Below the pieces are notes generated by a model. It was not told the DNA's origin. It was given only the letters and a program-made list of their open reading frames with translations, and searched no databases. This document shows, one piece after another, positions 34,575-46,397 of a stretch of 64,000 bases of DNA (the stretch's first letter is position 1; the number at the start of each line of letters is the position of its first letter). Location of the stretch: the NCBI GenBank assembly GCA_030549495.1, contig JAUIRK010001055.1, positions 991,001 through 1,055,000 on the forward strand. Direction: 5' to 3'. The stretch is from Nectonema munidae (lineage: Eukaryota; Nematomorpha; Nectonematoida; Nectonematidae). The translations under genes were made by a program, and so were the position numbers.

Positions 34575-36682
34575 AGCTAGGAAAGCGGCGGGATGGGATG
34601 AAGTTAGTAATCTATTCATCAAGAATCTTCCCCCTAAGTTTAGGGACGTATTGCTGACAATGTATAACTCTTTTATAAAAGATGGGTTTTACCCAGACTG
34701 CTATAAAAGGGCTATACTTATTTGTGTGCCAAATGCTGGCAAGAAGAGCGGCAAACCCAGTGACCTACGGCCTATCAGTCTTCTCCAAAGTGAATGACAA
34801 ATTAATTTTTGGAGTACTCGATGCTTGGTGCAAGGAGCATGCAATAATCCCAGACGAACAGTTTGGCTATAAAAAAGGATTATCAAATGATGTCCTCTAC
34901 GTAGGCATGATATCTTACAACTTGGAGAAGGCTTTTGATACAGTCTGGTATGATGATTTGCGGTTCAAAGTTAGTAGCATGTTTGTGCCATCATGCATCT
35001 TCAAGGTAGTTCACAGTTTCCTTTCTCGACGCTCATTCCAGATCAGAATAAATAACAAATTTTCAAAGAGAATAAGCCTAAGACGCGGGGTCCCACAAGG
35101 TTCACCTCTAAGCCCTCTTCTGTTCAACATCTACATATCTGACATTAGGGACTCTTTCAATAAGTCAATCTATGCTAGGATAATCAGTTTCGCAGACGAC
35201 ATATGTGTATATTACTCCGCTAAGCGTGTTCCGCGTATTTGCAAACACCTTACGGACGTAAATACCATATTAGGGGGGTATTTCACTGGATGGAACCTTA
35301 AGGTGAATTACTCTAAATGCAAGTTCATCTTTGGCGCTAATTGTCCCAAAAATAACCCGCCAACTATAGGGAATATTCCCCGAGTTCGCCACCTAAAATA
35401 TCTAGGAATCAATTGGGATGCAGGATTTAGTTTTCATCGTGAAGCTCACGAAAAGCTTAAGAAGGGGAAGAAGGATCTAGCGCTAAATGGATGTCTTAAA
35501 GACCTTGGGGTCAATTTCACGGCGGTAGGCAAGATCATTAAAATCCTAACAATGCCGAAATTGACTTATGGCAACTCCATTTTGGGATGTCTTCCCTCAA
35601 CTTGGACCAACAAAATAGACGACCTTGTGTACAAACTTTTTAGAACTGTTTATTGCAATCCTTTCCCTATTGCTCATAGTCGGACCTCCTTTTCATGGTT
35701 GCAGAAAAGGTTGGAGAAATTAAATAAAAGGTTTATTGAAAAACTAAGGACACATAAGCATTGCCCACAATTATGCCAAGCTTGGGAGCTCACGCAAACC
35801 AAGGCTGAAGCGTTCTTGGGGGTATATGCTAAAAAAAAGTTATCCTAGGTGACAACCTATGACCCATATACAATAGCCCACAAGCAATAGGGAATTCTGC
35901 GTTCTGGGATATAGTTCTGTTTTTCTGAGTTCTAGATCCGCTTACTTAAATTTAGGATTGCACAAGGTATAAGTCCCAAAACAGTTTCATGTTACGAGCT
36001 AGGTTAGGCATAGTCGGTATTCTGGCCTCTGCAGGAGTCTGCTTGTAAGACCGGCTATATATTCCTATTATAAAATATATATCCTAGCGAGAACATATAT
36101 ACTCATATCATGTATATATGGGATGGAGTCAAATTCCAGGGTTAGATTGTTCCTAACCTAGCATGCTTTAAATTGTGTATACCTTTCTTAACCGTTATAA
36201 CATGTATCAAATATTATTTATTAATAACATATAAGATATTGCATGCCTTCAAACGCTTCTATTTTTGTAGCATCTCTTTTATAATCATATTCTTTTATTT
36301 AGGAACAAGATACATTCCGTCGTGCCGGTTTTTTATCCTGGTTTTCTTCCTCCGAAGAATTCAAAGGTTTTTACGGTTAGGTAGTGCTCTGGCGACCCAA
36401 TTCTAACCTTGTTAGTAATCAAGCTATCACTAGACATTAAGATTGTTTCCCAAATTGGGAGCGTTCGCGTTAGGATTGTATCGTTCACTCAGCTGTATTT
36501 ATATATTGTAACATACATTCTTGTAAAATAATATGTATAACAAGGTATAGCTATGCAGTAACAAGGGCTGGTAGGCGTTTAGTGTGATGGAAAGTCCAGG
36601 TAGACCTGGACTCAGCATTCCGGGCGGGCCACGATATCCGAAAGGATGGGTGCGAACGTCAGAAACAACTTAACTTAACTTG
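34575..36682 (+). mobile_element. 5'-truncated Jockey-like LINE
   Basis: RT-domain text begins near 34,575 in one frame (KARKAAGWDEVSNLFIKNLP; later NAGKKSGKPSDLRPISLLQS). It then shifts near 34,790 into the long frame 34,682-35,848. About 830 bp of 3' untranslated sequence follows, ending in AACTTAACTTAACTTG (36,667-36,682), a short (CTTAA)n tail as in several non-LTR retrotransposons. The endonuclease and ORF1 parts are missing, the usual 5' truncation of target-primed reverse transcription. Confidence 0.8.
34682..35848 (+). pseudogene. Reverse transcriptase of the Jockey-like LINE
   Basis: The 388-codon frame covers most of the fingers and palm. It contains NLEKAFDTVWYDDL (first catalytic Asp), RRGVPQGSPLSPLLFNIYI (the loop contacting template), SFADDICVYYS (the catalytic FADD box, intact), GWNLKVNYSKCKF and HLKYLGINWDAGFSFH, in the order normal for Jockey-group RTs. 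The first 35 codons or so are out of the RT frame. The real RT sequence there lies in the neighbouring frame up to about 34,790, so one frameshift has broken the gene. No RNase H domain follows. The stop at 35,848 seems natural. Confidence 0.85.
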
Positions 36683-36689
36683 AATAGAT

Positions 36690-37250
36690 TTAAATTTTCG
36701 AGCTTGTGCACAAATGACTGGTCCTTGCAGTGGTACACCCACATACACTAGTTTTCTGGACAAACCAGTTGTACATCGCTTTGCGTGTCCTTCTGCGACG
36801 CAGTTATTCACTCCGGTCTAATTCGTGTACAAAATTGCGTAGCAAAGTTTCATCCCGAGCCTCGCAGCGTAGATTTTGGAATGGAAAATTCATGCGCTAA
36901 GACTCACCATTGCGCACACGATCAATTAGATTTAGTGTATAATCTACGCTGTATCCCTTTCGTTGGGACATAACAATTTTAAGAAGAAAGTTTTCTAAAA
37001 AAATAAAAATACCAAAACTAAGGAAAATAAAAACACGCTAAAGAATGATAAATTAAGTAAAAAATTAAAATGATTATATAGAAATAATATTATATTTAAT
37101 TACATATGTAAAAAATCTATATATGTTTAGTAAAAAAGTAGTTTTAATTTAGATTTCAAAGTAGAATTTTAAAGCTGAGTATGTCATATACGCCTGTAAA
37201 AATGGGAGCCAAGACATAACAGCGTTATAACGGTTCTTTACTGTAATAAC
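36690..37250. other. GC-richer segment of unknown nature, then AT-rich
   Basis: From 36,700 to 36,970 the sequence is GC-richer than normal here. The plus frame 36,785-36,973 contains several Cys/His (ENSCAKTHHCAHDQLD), but no family is recognised. It may be a degraded mobile-element or gene fragment. The rest to 37,250 is AT-rich with nothing seen. Confidence 0.35.
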
Positions 37251-37390
37251 TTTTGTAACATCGTATGAGGTATATCAACTCTTAAATCTAGCAAAATATG
37301 AACAGAAAGTTTCATATTTTTTGATTTTTAAAGAATATTTTTCGATTCTTTGATTACACTATTTTATTTTTTTTTAAAAACTTTTTCGAA

Positions 37391-37778
37391 GTATTTCAAT
37401 AAAAATTTAATTTTGATATGAGCTGTCAAATTTAAATCATTTATTTTGATAGGTTTAACTAATTTTCAGAAAAAATGAACATTACCACTAAATCTAGCAT
37501 ACTTATAAAATAGGTGTATACTATATATGTGAGATAACCTCTTTTTATGTATTTCAATAAAAATTCCAATTTTGACATAAGCTGTCATATTCAAATCATT
37601 TAATTTTATAGGTTTCACTAATTTTAATAAAAAATTAACATCACCACTAAATCCAGCATACTTGTAAAATAGGTGTATACTATAATGTGTAATAAACTTT
37701 ATCTAAGTATTTCAATAAACAAATTTTCAGAAAAAATGGGCATTTCCACTAAATCCAGCATACTTGTAAAATATGTGT
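37391..37778. repeat. 158-bp tandem repeat, about 2.5 copies
   Basis: GTATTTCAATAAA starts units at 37,391, 37,549 and 37,707, exactly 158 bp apart each time. Each unit ends with CACTAAATC(T/C)AGCATACTT and then (G/A)TAAAATA(G/T)GTGTAT. The third unit lacks its middle. It directly abuts the transposon end at 37,780. Confidence 0.85.
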
Positions 37779-37992
37779 ATTAGGGTAGTCCTTATATTTA
37801 AAACTTTTTTTTATACACTCATCGTTCCAATATGTTCCATAACCTATAAAATGGCTATATCATAAAAGTGAAACTCTTTGAAGGTCGATCAAAATTTTTA
37901 TTTAATTACTTTAATTTTTTCATTTTAAAATTTGACTACTTTTTTTTAATTTTATTTATTTTTATGTTTGAAGTTGTTATACAATTTTTAAT

Positions 37993-40230
37993 ATGAGTGA
38001 ATCTATTTTGACAAGAAGTAAAACTTCAAATTGGTTAATTGATAATGAACAAACAAAATTAACCTGTTCAAAATTGCCTTCAATTAAACAAGTTTTATGT
38101 CTGTTTATTTGTCACCATAAAAAATTTTAAAAACAATTCGGAATAGTGCAAAAGATGTTATTTATGAAGTTTCTCTTTTTTGGAAAAAAGCAAAAATTCC
38201 ACTTCGTCAAGAACAACATGCTATAAAACAGTTGAAGGAACTTTTTGATAAATATATGAAATTAAAAAAAATTCAATAAGAAATACTGATACACAAAATA
38301 AAAATGAAAAATTATTATTGAACAGTTTGATAATCTTTTTGACTTTGCTCACAATCGCGTTTTTGTATTAAAAAAAATTGAAGAAGATAAAAAATTTTGG
38401 TTGCCCAAAGAAAAAAAATCGTCAAGGTTCTCTTGGATCGCTAGACAGAATTGACTCTTTAAAAGAACTAAGAAAACAACAAAAAGAGGGAAGCTGAAAA
38501 TGAATACAAAGAAAAAGCAACTTTAGAGCAGCAAAACGTGGAAGAAATAAGAGAATTCGAAATGTCAAATGATAGCGAAGAAGACCTTTACTCAACTGAT
38601 AGTTATGAAAGCAGAAAAACGAATCTTTTCAAAGTAATAAAAGCTCTCAAAAAAATAATTAACTTAGATTTAGCAGCTACTTTTGAGAGGACTAATACCT
38701 CAGATAGAAAAGCTGCGATGATGATTGCTCCTATCGCCAAAAATTTAGGTTGTGATATCAAAGAATTTAATATTAATAGGTCCTCAATTCGTAGAAGTCG
38801 ACTTGTATGTCGAGAAAAAATCTTTTATGAAATAAAAAAATCTTTTAGTTTTAGTACTGCATGTATGATTCATTGGGACGGGAATATTTTAACTGATTTC
38901 ACAGGAAAATCACAAGATCGTTTAGCAGTTGTCGCTTCAGAAGATGGTGTAGAAAGACTATTAGCTGGAACTGCAAATGCATAGCAATTTTGGGCTTAAT
39001 ACATGATTGGAAACTTGAAGCAAATGTAAAAGTTTTGACACTACAGCTGTAAATCTGGCATATGACTTGAAAATTGATTGAGGAAAAGCTAGAAAAAAAT
39101 CTATACTTTGCATGTAGACATCACATTTTTGAAACTGTCTTGGCTGTCGTTTTTAAATCTCCTCTTGGTCCTACTATAGATAATAAATCTTCTCTTGATC
39201 CTACTATAGATAACGATGTGGCTTTGTTTATAAGATTTAAAGATCAATGGAACGATATTAAAAAAAATCTTTATGTCAAAGTGCTTCTACGAATGTTAAA
39301 GATGAAGTTGCTCATTTCGCAAGAATGCAAATTTCAACTAAGAAATAACTGTGTGTGTCTGTCGCTAGAAGCATTCTGATTGGTTGAAATTATTTATATA
39401 TAGCCGATCCGGTGGTCGGATCATTGGTAGAGTGTTTGTTTTTCGCAGCGCCCTCGAAACATAGGATCATTGGTACAGTGCTTGTGAATTAAGATCGAAA
39501 CGACGACGGAATCGGCTAGTATTATAGAATGCTCTTATTCTTTATTTACAGAATATTTATAAATATCGCATATCACAATACCTATAATCATATTATCATG
39601 AACGATGATATACTAAGAATGTCTCGCATGCATAAAATGCTTGGTACACACACAAGAGAATGAGTGCATAGAGATGCTATACCCTTGGCGAGTTTTTGTC
39701 ATTGAAATAAATTTTTTCTCTTGCACTTTCGTAGACCTAAGCTGACTAAGAACAAAATAAATCAGAACAAAAATGTAGATGGCGTTAATTTTTTAGGAAA
39801 AACAAATATAAAAATGATCAATTTTAAATAAAAAAAACTCCTTTTTTGCCATTTTTCAACACCGATGCTTATTTTAGTTATACTTGTTGAAAAAATTTCA
39901 AAAAACAGCTTTACTGAAGGGTGTATAAAAAGCATTGACTGAGTCCGTCAAGCGAGCAAAGTAAATGCGCAAACTATTGATAAAATTTTGTTTTCTCTCT
40001 CGCAAACATAGCCTCACAAAAAACACTCAACTTTTTTTAAATTCCTGATATTTCAACTGATTTTATGAGATCTGATCCAGAAGCATGTGAATCAAATAAT
40101 GGGTTTAAAATCTGTTAATGATTGTGCAGAAAGATGTTGATTAGAGATGAAGAACAAATTCAGTATCGCTTGCAAGTTGTTCAAAATCACAGGAAAAATT
40201 CTCCAAATTCAAGCAAATCCGAAATGGCAA
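37993..40230 (+). pseudogene. Putative transposase with HWDG and CRHH motifs (broken)
   Basis: Across several frames the order is: SESILTRSKTSNWLIDNEQ near the start; WKKAKIP; a charged, Gln/Glu-rich linker; DLAATFERTNTSDRKAAMM (38,660-38,715); CMIHWDGNILTDFTGK, a likely first catalytic Asp (38,862-38,910); LYFACRHHIFETVLAVVFK (39,100-39,155); then FIRFKDQWNDI. After the interruption, MRSDPEACESNNG and VNDCAERC (40,065-40,135) complete the C-terminus. I recall this family as a common unnamed transposon protein of arthropods and Hydra (the block CFDTT..N.G...GAC lies between HWDG and CRHH). Here that middle block is damaged. Superfamily assignment is open. Confidence 0.65.
39380..40030. other. 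Foreign stretch inside the DDE-like transposon
   Basis: The transposase text stops after FQLRNN near 39,350 and resumes near 40,060. The insert has ATTGG and TATATATA in promoter-like order (39,378-39,399), and GC-richer sequence to 39,520. A solo long terminal repeat of a retroelement is possible, but no clean ends or target duplication were found. Confidence 0.35.
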
Positions 40231-40689
40231 ACTAGTACTTATAAAAATATGTTTAAGTCATATACTTTTTTTAATGTAAATAAATGCTGCATTTGAGCAA
40301 GTAATAAAAGTTGTTCAAATGACTTGGAATTTTGCCTAATAAATATTTTTTAATTAGGGTAACAGATCTATAAGGTGAAAAACACAAAAAAAAATTTTTT
40401 TAATTTTTATTTTTAAGGACCACACTAGTATATATACTACATTTGCATAAAATATTATAAATAATAAAATTATAACATTTTTAATTAGTTAGTATTAATT
40501 AATTGAGTTTGTTAAACAGAAAATTTTTAAATCAATTTGTTAATTATTTTTAAACGTTCTAGTTTATTTTCTTCTCTTAATATAAATAAATGTATTATTT
40601 ATATAGTATAATTAATACTAAAAAATAAATAATAATATTACTAGTAAAGTGGTAAAGCTAATTTTTACAATATATATACTGTTTTTCTT

Positions 40690-41064
40690 AAGTGAAAACT
40701 TTAATTTCTTTACTCGCCCTTTTCAGTATTAATTTTATTTTCTTTACAAGCTGATAATGAATAGAAGTTGTACTAGTTTCAAAATCAAATCTAGATTTGA
40801 GTTTGTCTTTCATTTATTGTAGAGTCAGTGTTGAGCAATCTTCTATAGCTTTTTCAATAAACAGCAACTTTTCATCATCAAAAGATGTTGTTTTGTGTCC
40901 TCCATGCTTTCTAAGTCCATCGTTTTTTTGTGCCTGTAAATTATTGATTTTGCTGTTGAACATTTTAAAAACAGTATATTCGCAGCATCTTTAATACTAA
41001 AATTATTCTCGATAACTAAATCCACAAGCTTTTTCTTTTTTTTGAATGAAACTTTTTCAGGCAT
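40690..41064 (-). mobile_element. Tc1/IS630-like transposase N-terminal fragment
   Basis: The minus frame from ATG at 41,064 gives KKLVDLVIENNFSIKDAANI followed by CSTAKSIIYRHKKT, a psq-type helix-turn-helix DNA-binding domain with the typical SIKDAA and STAK words. After a short linker the frame shifts near 40,880. The other frame continues DDEKLLFIEKAIEDCSTLTL and SRFDFETSTTSIHY, the second HTH region of such transposases. The catalytic part is absent. A C-terminal fragment of the same general superfamily lies at 14.3 kb, but the two need not be one family. Confidence 0.6.
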
Positions 41065-41069
41065 TCTGA

Positions 41070-42320
41070 CTGGTTGAAGTTAAAAACAGAAGAGGGAAAA
41101 AGAAAGAATTGGAGACGTATTGTGAAAAACAAATAGTGCTCAAATGGCAAAATGAAGCTTGCACAATACGCAAGTCCTTTTATACTCTCTGTCAGAGAAC
41201 CAATACGAATGCACATGCTTTCTTCAACTTTTTCATTTTGAAGTATTTTGGTGCTTCTTTTTAAAGTTTGAAGCTCATTTATGACTAAATTTTTGCTTCT
41301 TTTGATACGTTTTTTGTACAGTGTTTATCAACTGCTTCCACTTTAAGTGGTCTTTTTATTTTTTAACGTTTTAAGCAAAATTTATGATTTCAGTAACAAA
41401 AACAAAGCAAAAAAAAAATAAGCAGATGTTTCCAAGTTAGACTTTATGTTTAAATATTTTTCCCAAGAAGATCGACGAAACACTTTGGAGGAGAGCCTGG
41501 ATGGATGTCAATGATTGGAAATTAATATCAACTAAAATGAGCTGAAATTTTGAAAGACAGTTAGGAACTATAGAGCAAACCTTAATATTTCTGATAGGAA
41601 AATTTACCAATTCGCAAAATTTACAATTTTTTTTACAAACTAAAAAACAGCAATCTTAACTTCCTATCATTATGTTTTCCCATCTTTTAAAAAAGACTAA
41701 GGATTAAATTCTTGAAGATGATAAAGAGGAAGATGTAGCATCAGAGAAGATATAACTAATCCTCTATTTTGTACGCATTCTCTATTTTTATCAAACCTTA
41801 AAAGCACGAGAACATCAGCCTGCCAACCAATACTATGCTAAAGTATTTAGAATAGTTTCCTTATAGCATAAAAGCATGCAAATGATTTATAAAAGAGATG
41901 TTTTATTTTCATTTTCAAACACACAATTTCAACAAAGTTTTGGCATAATAACTTTTTTCCTATTTTCTAATACCTTTAGTTATTAATTTTTAATTATTTG
42001 TATAAGACTAAAATGTAACAGCTATTGCGTGTTTGTGGGGAAATAGTAGCAACTTCTGCTTACATCACATGACTTTGAAGACATGTCACGTCACTTTTGC
42101 TTCAGTTTATGAATATTAACGCAACAAATTTTTTATTATCATTGGCTTATTTTTAAGCATTTATTCATCTACTCTTTTGTTTTTAAAGTGATTTTACTGT
42201 GTTGGTGATTTTTTTTAAAGTGACTTTACTGTGTTGGCGAATTTGAATAATAAATTATTATTAAAAAGTGGAAGCCCTCATATTTGAATTTTAAATTTAT
42301 TATTTTGGTCACTCTCTAAA
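41070..42320. other. AT-rich spacer upstream of hAT element
   Basis: A short direct duplication, AAGTGATTTTACTGTGTTGG and AAGTGACTTTACTGTGTTGG, lies at 42,187-42,238. It probably belongs to the 5' untranslated part of the hAT element. Nothing else is recognised. Confidence 0.4.
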
Positions 42321-44403
42321 ATGAAGCGGCAAGAAACACTTCTCAAGTTTTTCTCAAAGAGATAAAATGAAGACAGTGATTCAGATGATCATTGCATTTC
42401 TGATTCTCAGATGAAATTTACAAATATAGAAAAGCCCAAGGTTGCCATTGAAGAAAGGAAAAAGCAGAAAACTGCTCAGCATGGGAGCAAAAATTGCCGC
42501 CAGGGTAATTTTCAAGCTTCGTATGCCAATGAATTTTCTGTTTAAATTGCAATTAAAAGAGATGCCAATAATCAAGTAATGGAAGTGACATGTAACTGGT
42601 GCTGTAGTTTCAAGAACAAGCGACGCATCATCAACATTTGTTTTGGGCTATAAAGATTCATTCAAAAAAGAAACTTTTAAGATTCATGAAAGAAGTGTGT
42701 CACACAGAAACTGTGAACGATTATACAAACCACTGGCTAAATGTATGTTGGAAATGGGCATGGAAGAGATGGAAAACTTCAAAAAACCTTTTCATTACTG
42801 CACATTTCATTGCCTATTGGAATAAGCCATACAGTGATTTTGAGAAGCAAATTGAACTTATCAGGAAATTGGGAATTCCAGTGAAAGAAAAATATATGAA
42901 CAGGACAATGTGCACAGAATTTATTCATAGCATCGCTTCTTCCACTCGAAGGAAACTTATGGAAGAGATTTCAAAGTCTCCTTGTGTTAGCCTTCTACTT
43001 GATGGTTCCACTGAGATTTCAGTTTCAGCATCTGTTATTGTGTATATGCGCTACATCACTGAGGGGACTGTTGCAGAGTCTTATGTAGGTCTGGAGAAGT
43101 TACCCAATGAAACTGCTGATGGCTATATTACAGCTTTGAATTCTCTCTCAAAATGACTGGGCATAAACCTATTTAACACGGAAAAAGTGGTAGGACAATG
43201 CAACCAATGGAGCAAGAACAATGTTGGGTTGTCATGGTGGTGTTGCTGCTAAAACAAAAGATATTCCCCATTTGGTTGTCATTCATTGTGGCTTAGTCCT
43301 GAATTCATTGAAAGCTGTACCATTTATACAAGAAGTTGAGACGATTCTCAGAGGATTGTATATCTATTATCATTCTTCACCAAAGCACTCATCCCAGCCA
43401 AAAAAAGTTGCAGCAGCATAGAAATGCAGTTGCTAAAACTAAGAGACATCGATGCTGTGAGATGGGCTGCCAGCAAAGAACAGGCACTTCAAGCACTTTT
43501 GAAAAGATGCCAAGCTGTGGTCTTTCAGTTGCAGAACAACTCTAATGTGGGAACTTCTGATGCTCAAAAAACAAAAGGACTGCTGAAAGCCATTTGTGAT
43601 TTTAGGTTTTTAAAGTACTGTCATTTTCTTTATGAAATTCTGGCAGTCCTACGCCCACTTTCTGCTACATTTCAAATAGAAACCTTGATGTTCTCACAAA
43701 TCAAACCATCAGTGAACCATGCTATTTCTATTAAAATAAACTTGAATATAACCCAGGAGAGATTGAGTCTTTTTTTGTCTGAAGTGTCTCTCACTGGTGT
43801 CTTCAAGAAGTCCAGTTAGAAAGAGTAGAAGCAGTGCAAACAAGCTACCAAAAGGATAGAAGAATTATCCTCTCTGATGGGAAAGCTTCTCAGACAGAGC
43901 CATTCAAGACCATGCATGCAACAGTAGTACAGAATATATCCATATTTGATACAATGGAATAGCAAGAGGGGGAGAAACTGACAGATTTTTGGGATGTTGA
44001 ACTTGAGCAACTGGTGCAGCATTTTAAGGAGCCCCTATCTAACATGGAAGTTCCAACTGCTTCCTTTGCAAAGGAAATGCTGCTTGATGAGTGGTTTAGA
44101 TTGAAAATCCTGGGAAAAGATCAATCCTTCCCCCATCTTTGCAAACAGGCTATGTTACGCTCTGAAAGATTCCCAGTATTATCCAAACGGATGCCAATTG
44201 TTTTGGTTTTACCAAGTTCATCTGCTAGTGGCGAAAGAGGGTTCAGCAGAATGAACTGCATCAAAACAGACCTTAGATCAAGACTGACAACAGCCAACCT
44301 TGATTTCCTCATGCTTGTCGGCCCCAATGGTGGACTTTGATCCAAATGAAAGCATTAAACTATGGCACTCATCACGTGGGCAGAAACTTGTACATATGTG
44401 AAT
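42321..44403 (+). mobile_element. hAT transposon remnant (ZNF862/KIAA1586-like transposase)
   Basis: ATG at 42,321 opens MKRQETLLKFFSKR, a typical hAT start. CNWCC and FKIHERSVSHRNC (42,596-42,717) form a TTF-type zinc finger. LLLDGSTEISVSASVIVYMR (43,001-43,060) carries the first catalytic Asp. DNATNGARTMLGCHGG (43,195-43,245, another frame) carries the second. The C-terminal dimerisation region reads LPSSSASGERGFSRMNCIKT (44,208-44,267) followed by DLRSRLTT. In-frame stops at 42,363 and 42,543 and at least four frameshifts break it. The order and spacing are otherwise close to full length (about 690 codons). No inverted ends or 8-bp duplication were identified. Confidence 0.85.
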
Positions 44404-44830
44404 TAAAATAACCTGCACTATTTTTCTATGTAAACAATGTTTACTAAACATGTTAGGTAAGAAATAAATGGCATATTTCATTTCCAAAGTAAAGACAAAT
44501 TATATAGAAAAATGAAATTAAAATTTAAGAAAAAGATAAAGTAGAATATTAGGAAAGCTCAGAAAAAAATCATTTCTTCATTAACAATAGATTAAAACGA
44601 AATAACTGACTCCTTCCAAATCTCAAATGAGATATGGACATTCTTATTTTTAGGCCTACAAACATGAATGATAATTTAAAAATATTCATATTCCTTTTGC
44701 TAACAAAAAAAGACTATTAAAAAATAAAAAGATACTTTTACATTTTAACGCTATAAGTGCTGAGGAGGTTCGCTAAAAGCCTCATTTCCCTCAACTAAAA
44801 AGCAAAAAGTACAAAATATTGAACCAAATC
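44404..44830. other. AT-rich spacer, probably hAT 3' end and flank
   Basis: No gene is seen. The hAT right terminus must lie here if present, but no match to a left end was found. Confidence 0.35.
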
Positions 44831-45840
44831 TCTTCAAACTTCTGCATATTTTGATACTATTTTCCTGGTAGTTGAATGACCCACCCTATCATGTCAATTT
44901 CGAACGCATAAACTTATACTATTTAATTTTTTCAATAAACATAACTAATTTGATATCAATCAAAATTTTGACTAAAGATAAAATTACCTATAAGACATTC
45001 ATTCAAATTTTAGATAAAATGTACCCTTTTATACTAAATCGACAATCCTGGTTTCAATTCTGGTCCCCCTTTTGGCATTTAGGGTTTGAGAATAACTAAA
45101 AGAGGCAATCAAAATTTAAATGAAATGTTTTTATATCAAATCTACCTCGATAGTTTCATTCCTGGACTTATTTTTTGTAATTAAAATGTGTGAAAGTCAA
45201 TCAAATTTGTTATTTACTTCTGAAAAGTGTCTCCAAAAATATTGTTTAAACTTTAAATAAAATATACATTCTTTTTGCATCAAAATTGTCATTTAAATAT
45301 GCAGTTTACACGTTTGAAATGGTCTTCAAAAGTATCCATTCAAATTTTAAATAAAATATGTTTTTTAATCAAATCGACAATGCTCGTTTCATTTCTCAAT
45401 CAAGTTTTTGCAAATAGGAATTAAAGATGTTTGAAAGTGTCATTCAAATTTGTGGTTTACGTCTAAAAATTATCTCCAAAAGTATTCATTCACATTTTAC
45501 ATAAAATGTATGCTTTTATACCAAATCGCCCATCCTGGTTTCTTTTCTGAACTCAGATTTCATAATTAATGTGTGAATATGTGTGAAAGTTTCAATCAAA
45601 TTGTGGTTGACTACTCAAAATTATCTCTAAAAACATATAATCACATTTAAAATAAAACATATTTTTTTAACTAAATTGACGGTATTGATTTCAATTCTGG
45701 ATTCAGTTTTGGTCATTACTAGTATAGCTGAAAATTACCTCGAAAAATATCCATACATATTTTAAAGAAAATATAGTTTTTATACTAAATCGAAAATGCT
45801 GATATCCTTTCTGAACTCCATTTTTGCAATGGAATATAAG
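44830..45840. repeat. Diverged tandem-repeat array, about 90-150 bp units
   Basis: A core of the type TTTTATACTAAATCGACAAT, CCTGGTTTCAATTCTGG recurs in diverged form near 45,030, 45,135, 45,275, 45,365, 45,513, 45,665 and 45,790. Each is preceded by CAAATTTTA(A/G)ATAAAAT and followed at variable distance by GTGTGAAAGT or GTTTGAAAGT. The array ends shortly before the host gene region. Confidence 0.7.
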
Positions 45841-45890
45841 GACATTTGGAATTATCTCATAAATGATATTTTGCCTCTATCATGAATGAT

Positions 45891-46087
45891 TTAACTACCA
45901 ATTTTGAAAAACTTTAATTTATACATTTTATAAACGTTTTTAGACATTTGTTTTTTTAGTGGCTGAATTTTAGACCTGTCTGCTTTTCCATTAACTGACT
46001 CCAAATAAAAGTCTTCCAAAGTGAGCGCATTTTTTCCATATAAATTAAATTTCATATCTCCTTTTGAAAAAAGACTAAATTCTTTAG
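45891..46087 (-). CDS. Candidate terminal exon of an unknown gene
   Basis: A minus frame of about 66 codons reads LFSKGDMKFNLYGKNALTLE followed by DFYLESVNGKADRSKIQPLK and ends KFFKIGS-stop. An acceptor-like TAATTTTTAG lies just upstream (AG at 46,088-46,089). The residue make-up is protein-like for such AT-rich DNA. It lies on the same strand as and about 300 bp downstream of the TFIIF alpha stop. It could be the last exon of another gene, or a mobile-element remnant. No family is recognised. Confidence 0.3.
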
Positions 46088-46362
46088 CTAAAAATTATTA
46101 TTTTATCTGTCCTAGCATTATTATTTAAAATATCTCTAGTAAAAGTATTAAAATCAAACATTTGTCAGATCAAATTATTTTTTATTTTTTTTAGATATAA
46201 TCAAAATAAATTGAAAGAAAAAAAGTTTAAATCTAAATGACAAGGAGTGTAGATAGTGAGAGAACTTTTGTTCAAACACACTATTTGGTGAAGACATGCA
46301 TGGTAGTATTTGCTTGTTGTTTGGACTCTAGATGTCTATATCATATCGATGACTTTTTCTGC

Positions 46363-46368
46363 TTTATT
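46363..46368 (-). terminator. Polyadenylation signal for TFIIF alpha
   Basis: AATAAA on the minus strand lies about 30 bp past the stop codon of the TFIIF alpha ORF. It is the nearest good signal. Confidence 0.5.
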
Positions 46369-46397
46369 TCTCTAAGGGTAAATATTTTTATTAATTT

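Larger units (their letters stand above)
37780..40427 (+). mobile_element. DDE-like DNA transposon of an uncharacterised family, copy 1
   Basis: The left end TTAGGGTAGTCCTTATATTT pairs imperfectly with the complement of the right end, AGTGTGGTCCTTAAAAAT (40,410-40,427). The related element in the LINE ends in TTAGGGTGTCCCAAA (complement of 55,391-55,405), so the termini agree between copies. The coding block is on the plus strand, from ATG at 37,993. A roughly 650-bp foreign stretch interrupts it at about 39,380-40,030. Confidence 0.7.

Noticed and set aside
39350-39740. Solo long terminal repeat of a retroelement
   Set aside because: TG and CA ends can be picked and promoter-like words exist, but no target duplication, partner repeat or internal region supports it. 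It is kept only as an unexplained insert.
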